Under the pieces are notes generated by a model. It was given only the letters and a program-made list of their open reading frames with translations. It was not told the DNA's origin and searched no databases. From positions 744,001 through 808,000 of the forward strand of contig NZ_CP036259.1 in assembly GCF_007641255.1 (NCBI RefSeq): a stretch of 64,000 bases of DNA. The letters run 5' to 3'. Shown here piece after piece: positions 32,690-42,470 of the stretch (positions are counted from its first letter, which is position 1; each line of letters opens with the position of its first letter). This stretch comes from Sporomusa termitida (GTDB lineage: Bacteria > Bacillota > Negativicutes > Sporomusales > Sporomusaceae). Both the position numbers and the translations under genes were made by a program.

Positions 32690-34279
32690 ATGAGTACAGA
32701 AGAAAAAAAGATTGATCAAATGTTGTTTTGGCCGCCATTATTATTAGTTGCCGTGATCTGCGGGGCAATTATTACGAATCCTGAGGCCGGAACCAATGCC
32801 GTAAACACCGTATTCACCTTTTTAACCGGCCAAATGGGCTGGGCTTATGAAATCTTTGTTCTGGCCAATCTGGGGGTAGTGCTCTACTTTATATTTGGTA
32901 AATTTGCCAATAAGAGATTTGGCGGCGAAAAACCGGAGTTTAGCACCCTGAGCTGGCTGGGGATGCTTTTCTCGGCCGGTACCTCGGCTGCTATTCTGTA
33001 TTGGAGTCCGATTGAATTTTACTTTTATCTCACGGCGCCTCCTTTTGGCTTAGAACCGCTGTCCCCGGAGGCTACAGCCCTGGCGACGGCATACCCCCTG
33101 TTTCACTGGGGACCCAGCAGCTATGCCCTCTATGTCGGGGTGGGCGTTGTATTCGGCTACCTGTTTTTCGTGCAGGGCAAAGAGGTGTTCCGCCCCAGTA
33201 CGGCCTGTGAAGCGATGCTCGGCAGCCATGCCAGCGGTTATGTGGGTAAAGCTATTGACATCTTTTATATGGTAGGGATTATTGCCGGGATCAGTACTTC
33301 GATTGGCCTGGGAACACCGCTGTTGAGCGAGGTTATTACCAAGATTACCGGTATCCCGCATACGCTGGGCCTGGATGCCGCCATCCTGATTATTTGGACA
33401 GTTATTATCGGCATCAGCGTGTACGGGGGACTGGATAAAGGCATCAGGCAATTAAGTGATTTCAGAAACTGGCTGGGCTTTGCCCTGCTGGCTTATGTTC
33501 TGATTGTAGGGCCAACGGCGTTTATGTTTAACAATTTTTTTGACAGCCTGGGTGTTATGTTCAATAACTACTTTAGAATGAGCCTGTATACCGATCCTGT
33601 GCAGAAATCAGGTTTCCCTCAGGGGTGGACAATATTTTACTTTGCCTGGTTTATCGCCTTTGCTTTGAGCACCGGCATCTATCTGGCACGGATCTCACGG
33701 GGCCGAACGGTGCGGGAGTTTACCTTAGGGGCCACCTTCTCCGGTATTACCTGTGTCTACACCTATTTTATGGTTTTTGGCAACTATACCATGGATCTGC
33801 AGGCCCGGGGCGTGTTAAACCTTGCTGAAATTATAAAAACCGAGGGAGTGCCACGGGCGATTGTGGAGATATTTGCGACTTTGCCCTTGGCCTCGGTCAT
33901 CCTGCCGATTATTTTGGTGCTGCTGTTTATTTCCACGGCAACGGTTATTAATAGTATAGCATATACACTTGCTATGGTAACTACTGAAAAATTAAAAGCC
34001 GGTGAAGAACCTGCCAAATGGAACCGGGTATTCTGGGCGCTGGTTTTAGGAGGCCTGTCACTCACGCTCATATTCCTGGGCGGCATGAAACCATTGCAGG
34101 CTGCCTCGGTTGCCGGATCATTCCCGACCATGTTTATCATGGCGATTATCCTGATCGGCTTCATTAAAAAAGCGGGCCGTGAATGGGAGGTCGCCAAGCC
34201 TGAAGGCCTGCCGGCTGCAGGGGACAGTAAGGAGACTGGCCGGCCGGTTAAGCCGGAAAATGAAAATATCAAAGCGTAA
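32690..34279 (+). CDS. BCCT-family (betaine/carnitine/choline) transporter
   Basis: The 529-aa, 12-helix secondary transporter imports quaternary or tertiary amines. The N-terminal helix region, the MGWAYEIFVLANLGVVLYF segment, SWLGMLFSAGTSAAILYWS and the substrate-site stretch GWTIFYFAWFIAFALSTGIY fit the family. The Trp-rich box of betaine importers (WTLFYWAWW) is partly changed to Phe here, so the cargo may be a variant such as carnitine, proline betaine or trimethylamine. GGAGGG precedes the ATG. It is the first gene of the sigma-54 operon and presumably brings in the methyl donor for the methyltransferase encoded two genes later. Confidence 0.93.
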   Translation: MSTEEKKIDQMLFWPPLLLVAVICGAIITNPEAGTNAVNTVFTFLTGQMGWAYEIFVLANLGVVLYFIFGKFANKRFGGEKPEFSTLSWLGMLFSAGTSAAILYWSPIEFYFYLTAPPFGLEPLSPEATALATAYPLFHWGPSSYALYVGVGVVFGYLFFVQGKEVFRPSTACEAMLGSHASGYVGKAIDIFYMVGIIAGISTSIGLGTPLLSEVITKITGIPHTLGLDAAILIIWTVIIGISVYGGLDKGIRQLSDFRNWLGFALLAYVLIVGPTAFMFNNFFDSLGVMFNNYFRMSLYTDPVQKSGFPQGWTIFYFAWFIAFALSTGIYLARISRGRTVREFTLGATFSGITCVYTYFMVFGNYTMDLQARGVLNLAEIIKTEGVPRAIVEIFATLPLASVILPIILVLLFISTATVINSIAYTLAMVTTEKLKAGEEPAKWNRVFWALVLGGLSLTLIFLGGMKPLQAASVAGSFPTMFIMAIILIGFIKKAGREWEVAKPEGLPAAGDSKETGRPVKPENENIKA

Positions 34280-34296
34280 AACATAAACCTGTGTAG

Positions 34297-35229
<933 letters not shown>

Positions 35230-35281
35230 CTGTGCAGCCCGGTTCCCCGGTGAGATATAACATGAAAAAGAGGTGTTGGTT

Positions 35282-36703
35282 ATGATTCCGAAATTTAATG
35301 TATTAACACCCGCGCAGGTTGATCAGGTTCATGAGCAAACTATGAAGATTTTGAGTGAGATCGGCGTAGAGTTCTCCTATCAGCCGGCGCTTGAAGTGCT
35401 GAAGTCGCACGGCCAACGAGTAGAAGGACAGCGGGTGTATTTTTGCCGGCAATTTGTGGAGGCGCAGGTGGCTAAAGCGCCGGCCGAGTTTTTACTCCAT
35501 GCGCGCACCCCCCAAAACAACCTGACAGTCGGCGGGGAAAATATCATCTTTATGCCTGGTTACGGCGCCCCGTTTATCCATGCAGCAGACGGCAGCCGGC
35601 GCAACTCGACCATGGCAGACTTTGATAATTTTGTTAAACTGGCGCAACTGAGCCCGAACCAGCACATGACCGGCGGCAATGCTGCCGAACCGAACGATGT
35701 GCCTGATTCGATCAGGCATTTAAAGATGGCCTACAGCTCCATCATCCATTCGGATAAATGCTTTATGGGCAGTGCCTCCGGTTATGATAAAGCGCAGGAT
35801 AATATTGAAATGACCGCAATTCTTTTTGGCGGCCGGGAGGTTATTAAAGCCAAACCGGCTTTGATTTGCCTTATCAACTCGGTTACCCCCCTGAAATATG
35901 ACGATCGGATGCTGGGCGCCCTGATGGCGTACGCCGAGGCCGGCCAGGCCATGGTTATTGCTTCCCTGGTTATGGCCGGGTCCACAGGGCCGGCCACAAT
36001 GGCCGGTGCGTTAGCCCTGCAGAATGCCGAGGTGCTGGCCGGCATCACCCTGGCCCAGAGTATTAATCCGGGTACACCGGTGGTGTACGGCTCAACCTCA
36101 GCGATTACGGATATGCAGACAGGCTCACTGTCCATCGGTAATCCGGAAGGGGCCTTGTTTACCTCGGCCAGTGCGCAGCTGGCAAGGTTTTACCGGGTCC
36201 CGAGCCGGGGCGGCGGCGGTTTGAGCGATGCCAAGATTGTTGATGCCCAGGCCGGCTATGAATCGATGATGACCCTAATGGCAGCCAGTGTGACCGGGAT
36301 TAACTTTGTCCTGCACACCGCCGGCATTTTGCAATATTTTATGGCCATGTCTTATGAAAAGTTTATCGTCGATGATGAGATTGCCGGAATGATCCTGCGA
36401 TATTTGCGCGGTATTGAATTTGCTGAGGATAAATTTGCCTTTGAGGTCATTGCCAAGGTCGGACCGGGCGGGCATTTCCTGACCCAGAAGCATACCCGGC
36501 AAAATCATGCCAGGGAGCTGCGGCGGGCAACACTCAGTGACCGCCTGTCTTATGACGGCTGGGGAAAAGAGCGGCTGGACACGAATCAGCGGGCCGAGCG
36601 GAAATGGAAGGCGATGCTGGCCGAATATCAGGCGCCGGCACTGGCCAGCAGCACCGACCTGGCTTTGCAGTCCTTTATTAAGACAAGAACGGCTGAATTA
36701 TAA
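35282..36703 (+). CDS. MttB-superfamily methylamine:corrinoid methyltransferase (non-pyrrolysine, MtgB-like)
   Basis: The 473-aa protein belongs to the trimethylamine methyltransferase superfamily but contains no in-frame amber codon, so it is of the non-pyrrolysine class typified by glycine betaine methyltransferase MtgB. Typical segments are VHEQTMKILSEIGVEFSY at the N-terminus, FMPGYGAPFIHAADG, MTGGNAAEPNDVP, STGPATMAGALALQNAEVLA and KVGPGGHFLTQKHT. It would demethylate a quaternary amine and methylate the Co(I) protein encoded 62 nt downstream. AAAGAGGTG supports ATG 35282 rather than GTG 35273. Glycine betaine, proline betaine, carnitine and related compounds are all possible substrates. 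Confidence 0.92.
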   Translation: MIPKFNVLTPAQVDQVHEQTMKILSEIGVEFSYQPALEVLKSHGQRVEGQRVYFCRQFVEAQVAKAPAEFLLHARTPQNNLTVGGENIIFMPGYGAPFIHAADGSRRNSTMADFDNFVKLAQLSPNQHMTGGNAAEPNDVPDSIRHLKMAYSSIIHSDKCFMGSASGYDKAQDNIEMTAILFGGREVIKAKPALICLINSVTPLKYDDRMLGALMAYAEAGQAMVIASLVMAGSTGPATMAGALALQNAEVLAGITLAQSINPGTPVVYGSTSAITDMQTGSLSIGNPEGALFTSASAQLARFYRVPSRGGGGLSDAKIVDAQAGYESMMTLMAASVTGINFVLHTAGILQYFMAMSYEKFIVDDEIAGMILRYLRGIEFAEDKFAFEVIAKVGPGGHFLTQKHTRQNHARELRRATLSDRLSYDGWGKERLDTNQRAERKWKAMLAEYQAPALASSTDLALQSFIKTRTAEL

Positions 36704-36765
36704 GGCCAGCCTGGTTTTCGCAAGGTATTGTACGGAAAATAAAAAGATAACGGAGGTATATGGAT

Positions 36766-37413
36766 ATGGCTGATATTTTTGCAAATCTTAAGCAGGCTGT
36801 TCTTGATGGTGATGAAGAACTGGTGGCCGAATATGCCCAGCGGGTGATTGACGAAAAGATTGATCCGGTCGCCGCGATTGAAAAAGGCCTTATCAAGGGA
36901 ATTGAGGAGCTGGGGGCCAAGTGGAAAGCGGGCGAAGCATTTTTGCCAGATGTCATGATGGCGGCCGATGCTCTTAAAACCGGTCTTGATATGCTGGAGC
37001 CGCTTATTGCCGAGTCCGGCGCCACCGGCGGCGAGGCTAAGGGCAAGGTGATTATTGGTCAGGTAGCCGGTGATATTCATGATATCGGCAAAAATATCGT
37101 CGGCGCTTTGCTGACGGCTGCCGGCTACAAGGTGTATGATATCGGTATCGACCAGCCGGCCGAGAATTTCCTGGCCAAGGCGGAAGAGGTCGGAGCCGGC
37201 GTTATTGCCGCCGGGGCCTTATTAACCACCACAATGGCTGCGCAAAAGCATATTATCGAATATCTTAAAGGCCAAAATGTGCGGGATAAATATAAGGTTA
37301 TGATTGGCGGCGGTCCCACCAGCCAGGCCTTTGCCGATGAGATCGGCGCCGATGCCTGGGCTGAGACTGCTGACGAAGCCGTAATGCTGTGCAATAAGCT
37401 GATTGCCGGCTAA
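36766..37413 (+). CDS. Corrinoid-binding methyl carrier protein (MtbC/MtgC-like)
   Basis: The 215-aa protein has an N-terminal helical cap domain (residues 1-85) and a cobalamin-binding Rossmann domain (90-215). The lower-ligand His is in GDIHDIGKNIVGALL, with GAGVIAAGALLTTTM and VMIGGGPTSQAFADEIGADA completing the DxHxxG...GG fold. It shuttles methyl groups between the MttB-type and MtrH-type enzymes. GGAGGT supports ATG 36766; an ATG at 36760 is too close. No RamA-type corrinoid reactivase is in the window, so reactivation depends on a gene elsewhere. Confidence 0.95.
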   Translation: MADIFANLKQAVLDGDEELVAEYAQRVIDEKIDPVAAIEKGLIKGIEELGAKWKAGEAFLPDVMMAADALKTGLDMLEPLIAESGATGGEAKGKVIIGQVAGDIHDIGKNIVGALLTAAGYKVYDIGIDQPAENFLAKAEEVGAGVIAAGALLTTTMAAQKHIIEYLKGQNVRDKYKVMIGGGPTSQAFADEIGADAWAETADEAVMLCNKLIAG

Positions 37414-37422
37414 ACTGAATAC

Positions 37423-37468
37423 AAACCGGCCTGCCTTTTGCGACTGCACATAGGCCGGCCGGTTTTTT
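37423..37468 (+). terminator. Terminator of the sigma-54 methyltransferase operon
   Basis: AAACCGGCC... pairs with GGCCGGTTTTTT; the T6 tail follows directly. Confidence 0.75.
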
Positions 37469-37559
37469 CCCAGCGCCATAGTTATATCCGGCTTAACCGG
37501 AAATACTAATTGTATTGCGTAATAACCCTTGCCAGGATAGGGGAGGCATATAAGATTCC

Positions 37560-38156
37560 ATGCCTATAGAACTGACGGTGCCAGCGGTTTTTAACAGCAT
37601 AGGTGATCACAGCTATGCTGTGCTGCTGGGAGCCATGCTGCTGGCCGGTGTCGGCGTGCCCTTGCCGGGCGAGCTGACACTGGGGTTTACCGGCTATTTA
37701 GTATATACCGGCCAGGTGGACCTGATGCCGGCGATTGCCGCCACCACGGCCGGTGATTTGCTGGGGGCTGTGTTTAGTTACGGTGTCGGTTATTTTGCCC
37801 GCACCCGGGTTGTAGCCCAATATTTATATTTTTTCCTGCCGGCCGAGGCCAAGCTGGCTAAGCTTACCTGCTGGCTTAACCGCTACGGTATTGCCGCCTT
37901 GATGATCGGCAGGCTGCTGCCTGTTATCCGGGGGGGAATCCCCCTGACCGCCGGTTTTGTCCGGATGAATGCCAGGCTGTACCTGACCGGCAGCCTGATT
38001 AGCTCAGCCGTCTGGTGCAGTGCTATTATTTCTTTAAGCCTGGGCCTGGGCCATAACTGGCAGCAGCTTTCCGGTTTGGCAACAAATGCCGGTCTGGCGG
38101 CTGCCGGCCTGATCATTATTATCTTTGCCGGCGGTTATATGCTGCGCAGGTTATAA
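37560..38156 (+). CDS. DedA/VTT-family membrane protein
   Basis: The 198-aa protein has the DedA (SNARE-associated) arrangement: an amphipathic N-terminus, VGVPLPGELTLGFTGYL, the conserved RLLPVIRGGIPLTAGFVRM (the arginine-bearing reentrant region) and two closing helices. DedA proteins are linked to lipid scrambling or flipping of undecaprenyl phosphate and to membrane homeostasis. GGGGAGGC lies 17 nt before the ATG. A GDPD gene follows 71 nt later; both act on membrane lipids, although co-transcription is uncertain. Confidence 0.9.
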   Translation: MPIELTVPAVFNSIGDHSYAVLLGAMLLAGVGVPLPGELTLGFTGYLVYTGQVDLMPAIAATTAGDLLGAVFSYGVGYFARTRVVAQYLYFFLPAEAKLAKLTCWLNRYGIAALMIGRLLPVIRGGIPLTAGFVRMNARLYLTGSLISSAVWCSAIISLSLGLGHNWQQLSGLATNAGLAAAGLIIIIFAGGYMLRRL

Positions 38157-38227
38157 ATAGTATATTACTATAAAGATAATATAATGGCAGGTAGTATTGC
38201 TGCGGCACTGCTACGGCGGGGGTGAAT

Positions 38228-39280
38228 ATGCTGACTGTGAATTTGGTTGCGGCTAAAGCCGGTACGCAGAGCTTCGATGCCGAGGCCCATCGGGGCGGGC
38301 GGGATGCCAGGCCGGAAAATACACTGATTGCCTTTGCTTATGCCATGACGCTGGGAGTAACTACCCTGGAAATGGATATGCAAATGACCAAAGACGGTAG
38401 AATTGTTATCAGCCATGATCCCTATATGAACAATTATCTGGCTAAAGGCCCGGACGGCCGGTATGCGGAACCCGGGAAATATGATATCCGGACAATGACG
38501 TTAGCTGAGATCAAACAGTTTGACCTTGGCACTATGAACCCGGCCGCCGGCGATTATTATGAAAGCCACGGCAAAACCCAGCTAGCCTGTCCGGGGATGA
38601 AGATGCCTACCCTGGAAGAGGTTTTTGAATTGGTCAAGGCGTATGGTAATGACCAGGTAATGTTTAACCTGGAGACGAAAACCTACCCTGAGCCGGCTTT
38701 GCCGGCGGCTAAGAATAGTCCTGCTCCGGCTGTATTTGTAAAAACAGTCTACAAAATTATAAAAAAATACCGGCTGGAAGACCGGGTTATGCTCCAGTCT
38801 TTTGACTGGCGGAATTTGAAAGCGATGAAAAAGCTGGACCCTGGCATTGCCCTGGCAGCACTTACCTGTGAACAGCCTGCCTGGGGCCGTGGCAGTAGGT
38901 GCCGTCAACCGGGTGAGCCCAGGGCCTCGCCCTGGATGGCCGGTCTGGATATTGATACTTTCAAAGGCGACTATGTAAAAGCCGCCAAGGCTGTCGGCGC
39001 TGATGTCGTATCACCGTACTGGGAAGAGTTGTCTAATGAACTGGTCAGTGAAGCCCATGAGCTGGGCATGAAGGTTGTACCCTGGACTGTAAATCAGCCT
39101 ATTAAGATGAGCATGCTGCTGGCTATGGGCGTAGACGGGATCATCACTGATAAACCGTGGCTGCTGCGGGAGCTGCTGATCAACAGGGGAATTGCTGTAG
39201 CCGCGCCAACGGTCAATGCCGGCAATCCCTACCATACCGGTACCGGAATTGCGGCCGGGGCTGCCAGGATAGGCTTATAA
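38228..39280 (+). CDS. Glycerophosphodiester phosphodiesterase family protein
   Basis: The 350-aa TIM-barrel enzyme shows the GDPD signature EAHRGGRDARPENTLIAF with catalytic His and Arg, TTLEMDMQMTKDGRIVISHD, and a closing GVDGIITDKPW. An insertion around residues 75-125 (KYDIRTMTLAEIKQFDLGT) is common to bacterial GDPDs. No signal peptide is evident, so action in the cytoplasm is likely. It releases glycerol-3-phosphate from deacylated phospholipid head-group diesters such as glycerophosphocholine. GGGGGTG precedes ATG 38228. Release of choline from lipids could feed methylated-amine metabolism, but nothing in the sequence proves that. Confidence 0.9.
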   Translation: MLTVNLVAAKAGTQSFDAEAHRGGRDARPENTLIAFAYAMTLGVTTLEMDMQMTKDGRIVISHDPYMNNYLAKGPDGRYAEPGKYDIRTMTLAEIKQFDLGTMNPAAGDYYESHGKTQLACPGMKMPTLEEVFELVKAYGNDQVMFNLETKTYPEPALPAAKNSPAPAVFVKTVYKIIKKYRLEDRVMLQSFDWRNLKAMKKLDPGIALAALTCEQPAWGRGSRCRQPGEPRASPWMAGLDIDTFKGDYVKAAKAVGADVVSPYWEELSNELVSEAHELGMKVVPWTVNQPIKMSMLLAMGVDGIITDKPWLLRELLINRGIAVAAPTVNAGNPYHTGTGIAAGAARIGL

Positions 39281-39344
39281 TCCCTCTTGGGCAACGGTAG
39301 GATTAGGGCAACCTCCCACCAGACCAGGTTCTGATTATTCTATC

Positions 39345-39373
39345 TTGACGAAATTAATCGAATAATGTAGAAT
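39345..39373 (+). promoter_or_regulatory. Promoter of the hutP-like gene
   Basis: TTGACG (39345-39350), 17-nt spacer, TAGAAT (39368-39373), 30 nt before the start codon. Confidence 0.65.
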
Positions 39374-39402
39374 TAAGGCAGAGTAATATAGAGGGAATGA
39401 GC

Positions 39403-39855
39403 ATGAATAAGCATAAGCCACCGTTTATGGTGGAAAGTAGCAAAAGTGTCGGGACCGCGGCGATGCTGCTGGCCTTAACCCGGACTATGGCCGACGAGGA
39501 TACGGTCAAAGCGATGCTTGCCGAACAGGGCTATAAAGTCGTGGTGACGGAAGTAGGCGGGAATTCGGCTGTGTCTGAATTCCAGGGCAAGGTGACGAAG
39601 GCGGTGCTGGGAGCCGCGCTGAATACCGGCATCATCACTAAGACCTCAGCCAATTACCATGCGCTGCTGCATGCGACCGATGAAGCCAAACGGGGCATCA
39701 TGGTCAATGTAGCGAGCAGTGCCAGTATTGCTGTCAAAATAGCCATTGTGCGGGATAGCCAGTGGGTTGCTGTTGCCTTATTCGGGGAATCGGCGATTCA
39801 TCCGCTGACTAACCATGAGCGGGCAGGTCTGGGGATTATGCATTTAGGTATGTAA
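39403..39855 (+). CDS. hutP: HutP-family RNA-binding antiterminator protein
   Basis: The 150-aa protein matches HutP over its length: VGTAAMLLALTRTM, EVGGNSAVSEFQGKVTKAVLGAA, ANYHALLHATDEAKRGIMVN, and the C-terminal WVAVALFGESAIHPLTNHERAGLGIMH with the His residues that bind Mg in the Bacillus protein. HutP, when bound to L-histidine and Mg, grips NAG-triplet RNA and prevents termination in the hut operon leader. Here no hut gene is near, so it regulates a distant target or several. AGAGGG supports ATG 39403. Ligand specificity may differ. Confidence 0.88.
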   Translation: MNKHKPPFMVESSKSVGTAAMLLALTRTMADEDTVKAMLAEQGYKVVVTEVGGNSAVSEFQGKVTKAVLGAALNTGIITKTSANYHALLHATDEAKRGIMVNVASSASIAVKIAIVRDSQWVAVALFGESAIHPLTNHERAGLGIMHLGM

Positions 39856-39971
39856 AACTAATAGCGAGTGAATGAGGGACAGAGTGGAATTTATTCCAAG
39901 CTGTCCTTTTTGTGTTTTTTAAACCCTCTATACCACGCAAATTATTGATAAAGGACAAGGAGTGATTTATT

Positions 39972-41186
39972 GTGAAAGCACTTGCAGGCATAAGAGTATT
40001 AGATTTAAGCCGGGTTTTGGCAGGACCGTACTGCACAATGATGCTGGCTGATTTCGGCGCAGATATCATTAAGATTGAACCACCTGATGGTGGCGACGAC
40101 TCCCGGGCTTTTGGCCCTTTTATCGGTAACGAAAGCGCTTATTTTATGAGTCTCAACCGGAACAAGCGTTCAATGACCCTGAACTTCAAACGTCAGGCCG
40201 AGTGCGACCTGTTTAAAGAAATGGTAAAACAGGCCGATGTGGTTGTTGAGAACTACCGGCCGGGGACCATGGAGAAATTCGGGCTTGGTTATGATGTTTT
40301 ACAACAGATTAACCCTAAGCTGATCTATGCTGCCTGCTCCGGCTTTGGCCATACCGGGCCATACCGGGATAAACCCGCCTACGATATTATTGTCCAGGCT
40401 ATGGGGGGCATTATGAGTATTACCGGGGCAGAAAACGGGGAACCGACCCGGATTGGCGCTTCTATCGGGGATGTTATTGCCGGCATGTTTACCGCCTATG
40501 GGGTTATGCTGGCCCTGTACCACCGGGAGCGGACCGGGGCCGGGCAAAAAGTTGATGTCGGCATGCTGGATTGTCAGCTGGCAATCCTGGAAAACGCAAT
40601 AGCCCGCTATGTGACTTCGGGAGCAGTTCCCGGACCGTTAGGCAATCGCCATCCCTCGATTACACCTTTTGCGTCTTACACGGCCAGTGATGGTTATATT
40701 ATTGTCGGGGCCGGCAATGACCGCCTGTGGGAACGCTTGTGCACCATCCTGGACCGCCCGGACCTGATAAAAGATCCGCGTTTTGATAATAATGGCCATC
40801 GTACCGCTCATGCCAAAGAGCTGGGCGATATCCTAAATGGAATTTTTAAGGCCGGGACAATTAAGGAATGGCTGGCCATTCTGGAGGCGGCCGGCCTGCC
40901 GTGCGCGCCGATTAACACCATTGATAAGGTTGTCAATGACCCTCATGTTAAGGCCCGGGATATGATTGTGGAGGTGGAGCATCCGGTAGCCGGCAGCCTG
41001 AAAATGCCCGGGGTGCCTGTAAAGCTGTCGGCAACGCCCGGCGCTGTTGAAACCCATGCCCCGCTGTTAGGGCAGCATACCGGGGAGATATTAAAAGAAA
41101 TTTTGGGCTGGGACCAGGAACAAGTTGACTCGTTTTTCAGCAATAAACTAAGTGGCGGCCAGTCCCCGCTTATGCGGGCTGATTAA
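39972..41186 (+). CDS. Family III (CaiB/BaiF) CoA-transferase
   Basis: The 404-aa enzyme moves CoA between carboxylic acids. It begins with GVRVLDL-like RVLDLSRVLAGPYCTMMLADFGADIIKIEPP, followed by FMSLNRNKRSMTLNFK, DVVVENYRPGTMEKFGLGYD (catalytic Asp region), and GHTGPYRDKPAYDIIVQAMGG. The start is GTG preceded by AAGGAGTG. It is probably monocistronic. Partners such as an acyl-CoA dehydrogenase or hydratase are absent, so the acid is unknown; carnitine-like, succinate or aromatic acids are used by relatives. The activator/reductase pair at 13-15 kb is not adjacent and should not be assumed to be its partner. Confidence 0.92.
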   Translation: MKALAGIRVLDLSRVLAGPYCTMMLADFGADIIKIEPPDGGDDSRAFGPFIGNESAYFMSLNRNKRSMTLNFKRQAECDLFKEMVKQADVVVENYRPGTMEKFGLGYDVLQQINPKLIYAACSGFGHTGPYRDKPAYDIIVQAMGGIMSITGAENGEPTRIGASIGDVIAGMFTAYGVMLALYHRERTGAGQKVDVGMLDCQLAILENAIARYVTSGAVPGPLGNRHPSITPFASYTASDGYIIVGAGNDRLWERLCTILDRPDLIKDPRFDNNGHRTAHAKELGDILNGIFKAGTIKEWLAILEAAGLPCAPINTIDKVVNDPHVKARDMIVEVEHPVAGSLKMPGVPVKLSATPGAVETHAPLLGQHTGEILKEILGWDQEQVDSFFSNKLSGGQSPLMRAD

Positions 41187-41218
41187 GATAAAACACACAA
41201 ATAATTGATTAATAGCGC

Positions 41219-41375
41219 TTGCCAAAATAATTAGAGTATGTTATTATCTAAGTGAGCACCATCCTTATAGCGCTTTAGATTCAAGCCCAGTGCAGTAGGT
41301 AGGAAACATCCCGTTTTCCGTTTGTTGCAAATTGGTTATTAATCTGGCAGGATAGTGTTTTTCGTTTATCAAAAA
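41219..41375 (+). ncRNA. Possible independently transcribed structured RNA in the 41.2-41.6 kb gap
   Basis: TTGCCA (41219-41224), 17 nt, TATTAT (41242-41247) form a plausible promoter with no start codon for 330 nt. CAC-C-ATCCT starting near 41257 can pair with AGGAT-A-GTG near 41352, enclosing AGATT/AATCT and GGAAA/TTTCC stems, and is followed by TTTTTCG. A compact ~115-nt RNA is conceivable. The remaining gap up to 41593 holds a 10-bp AGGAGGAAGG/CCTTCCTCCT hairpin (41517-41541) and no gene. Confidence 0.3.
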
Positions 41376-41593
41376 TTAGTTTAAATCGCGTTTGAGCCAT
41401 CCAGTGTAAGTAAAGTGAAGGTGTAAAATCAATTAGCTTGTTTCAATTAGTAATTTGTGTAAGCTTGGTAAGCAGTGTGTACAGTAAATGCTATAGGGAT
41501 GGGCGCTCTCCAGGTAAGGAGGAAGGTTAAGCCTTCCTCCTATTATGTTGTAGGTTGCGGTGCTGCCCAGACGGCGTGCAGGGGGATAAAGCT

Positions 41594-42328
41594 GTGAATA
41601 TATTTTTTTGGGATATTGACGGGACACTGATCAGAACGTCCAAAGCCGGCTTAGTTGCCTTTAGCCAGGCAACCGAAGAGCTGTGGAACAGGTCAGTGGA
41701 TTTTGCCAATATCAAGGCAGCCGGCATGACCGATAATTTTATTGCCAGGCAGATTATCCGGTCAGTGTTCAGGCGGGAGGCAGAACCGGCAGAAATTGAA
41801 CTGTTATGCCGCCGTTATGAATCATTCCTGCCGGCGCAGCTTGCTGCCAGACCGGGCTGGGTTTTACCCGGTGTCCGGGAGATCTTGTCGGGGCTTGCCG
41901 GCCAGGAGGACTGTAAGCTGCTGCTGTTGACAGGCAACAGTTCCTGCGGGGCCCGGATAAAACTCAAGCATTTCGGACTGGCCGATTTTTTTGATTTTTC
42001 TGTCAGCGCTTTCGCCGGGCAGTATGAACTGCGAGTTGACATAGCCCGCAGCGCGCTTGCCAGCGTCCAGGCCAACTGGGGTACTCCTGACAGGCAGGCA
42101 ATATACGTGATTGGCGATACGCCGCATGATATCGAATGTGGTAAGGCCATCGGGGCCTACACCATCAGTGTGGCTACCGGAACCTATTCGGGCGAACAAC
42201 TGGCAAGCTGCTCACCCTGGTGGCATGTTGATACCCTGCCGGCCGCGGAAGATTTTATTAGAAAAACCCGGCTTGTGCCAGGTCCTTCCGGGCGCCGGCA
42301 GGAGCCAGCTGGTCCCTGTAGGGTATAG
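41594..42328 (+). CDS. HAD-superfamily hydrolase
   Basis: The 244-aa protein has HAD motif I FFWDIDGTLIRTSKAG, motif II in KLLLLTGNS, a Lys of motif III near RIKLKHFGLADFFD, and motif IV VIGDTPHDIECGKAIGAYTIS, as in phosphoglycolate phosphatase/beta-phosphoglucomutase-like enzymes with an alpha-helical cap. GTG at 41594 follows GGGGGAT; a frame open from 41555 lacks a ribosome-binding site. A phosphatase on a small phosphorylated metabolite is likely; the substrate is not predictable. Confidence 0.88.
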   Translation: MNIFFWDIDGTLIRTSKAGLVAFSQATEELWNRSVDFANIKAAGMTDNFIARQIIRSVFRREAEPAEIELLCRRYESFLPAQLAARPGWVLPGVREILSGLAGQEDCKLLLLTGNSSCGARIKLKHFGLADFFDFSVSAFAGQYELRVDIARSALASVQANWGTPDRQAIYVIGDTPHDIECGKAIGAYTISVATGTYSGEQLASCSPWWHVDTLPAAEDFIRKTRLVPGPSGRRQEPAGPCRV

Positions 42329-42373
42329 ATTTTTCTTATCCCTTAGATCATAGCCTTGAATTCTGATGGAGTA

Positions 42374-42430
42374 GAAAAAAACAGCAGCCCGCAAGGTACT
42401 GAGTGAAGTGCCTTGGGGCTGCTGTTTTTG
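42374..42430. terminator. Bidirectional terminator between HAD and LUD genes
   Basis: AAAAAACAGCAGCCC pairs with GGGCTGCTGTTTTT. The inner part, CAAGGTACT-N6-AGTGCCTTG, equals the terminal nonamers of the 161-nt repeat family, possibly by chance. Confidence 0.8.
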
Positions 42431-42470
42431 ATTTCCTCAGAATGGATGAAGCGCAATTGCCGTGTGCTCG

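Noticed and set aside
35282-36703. Pyrrolysine-containing MttB
   Set aside because: The frame is complete without an internal amber codon, so it belongs to the non-pyrrolysine branch.
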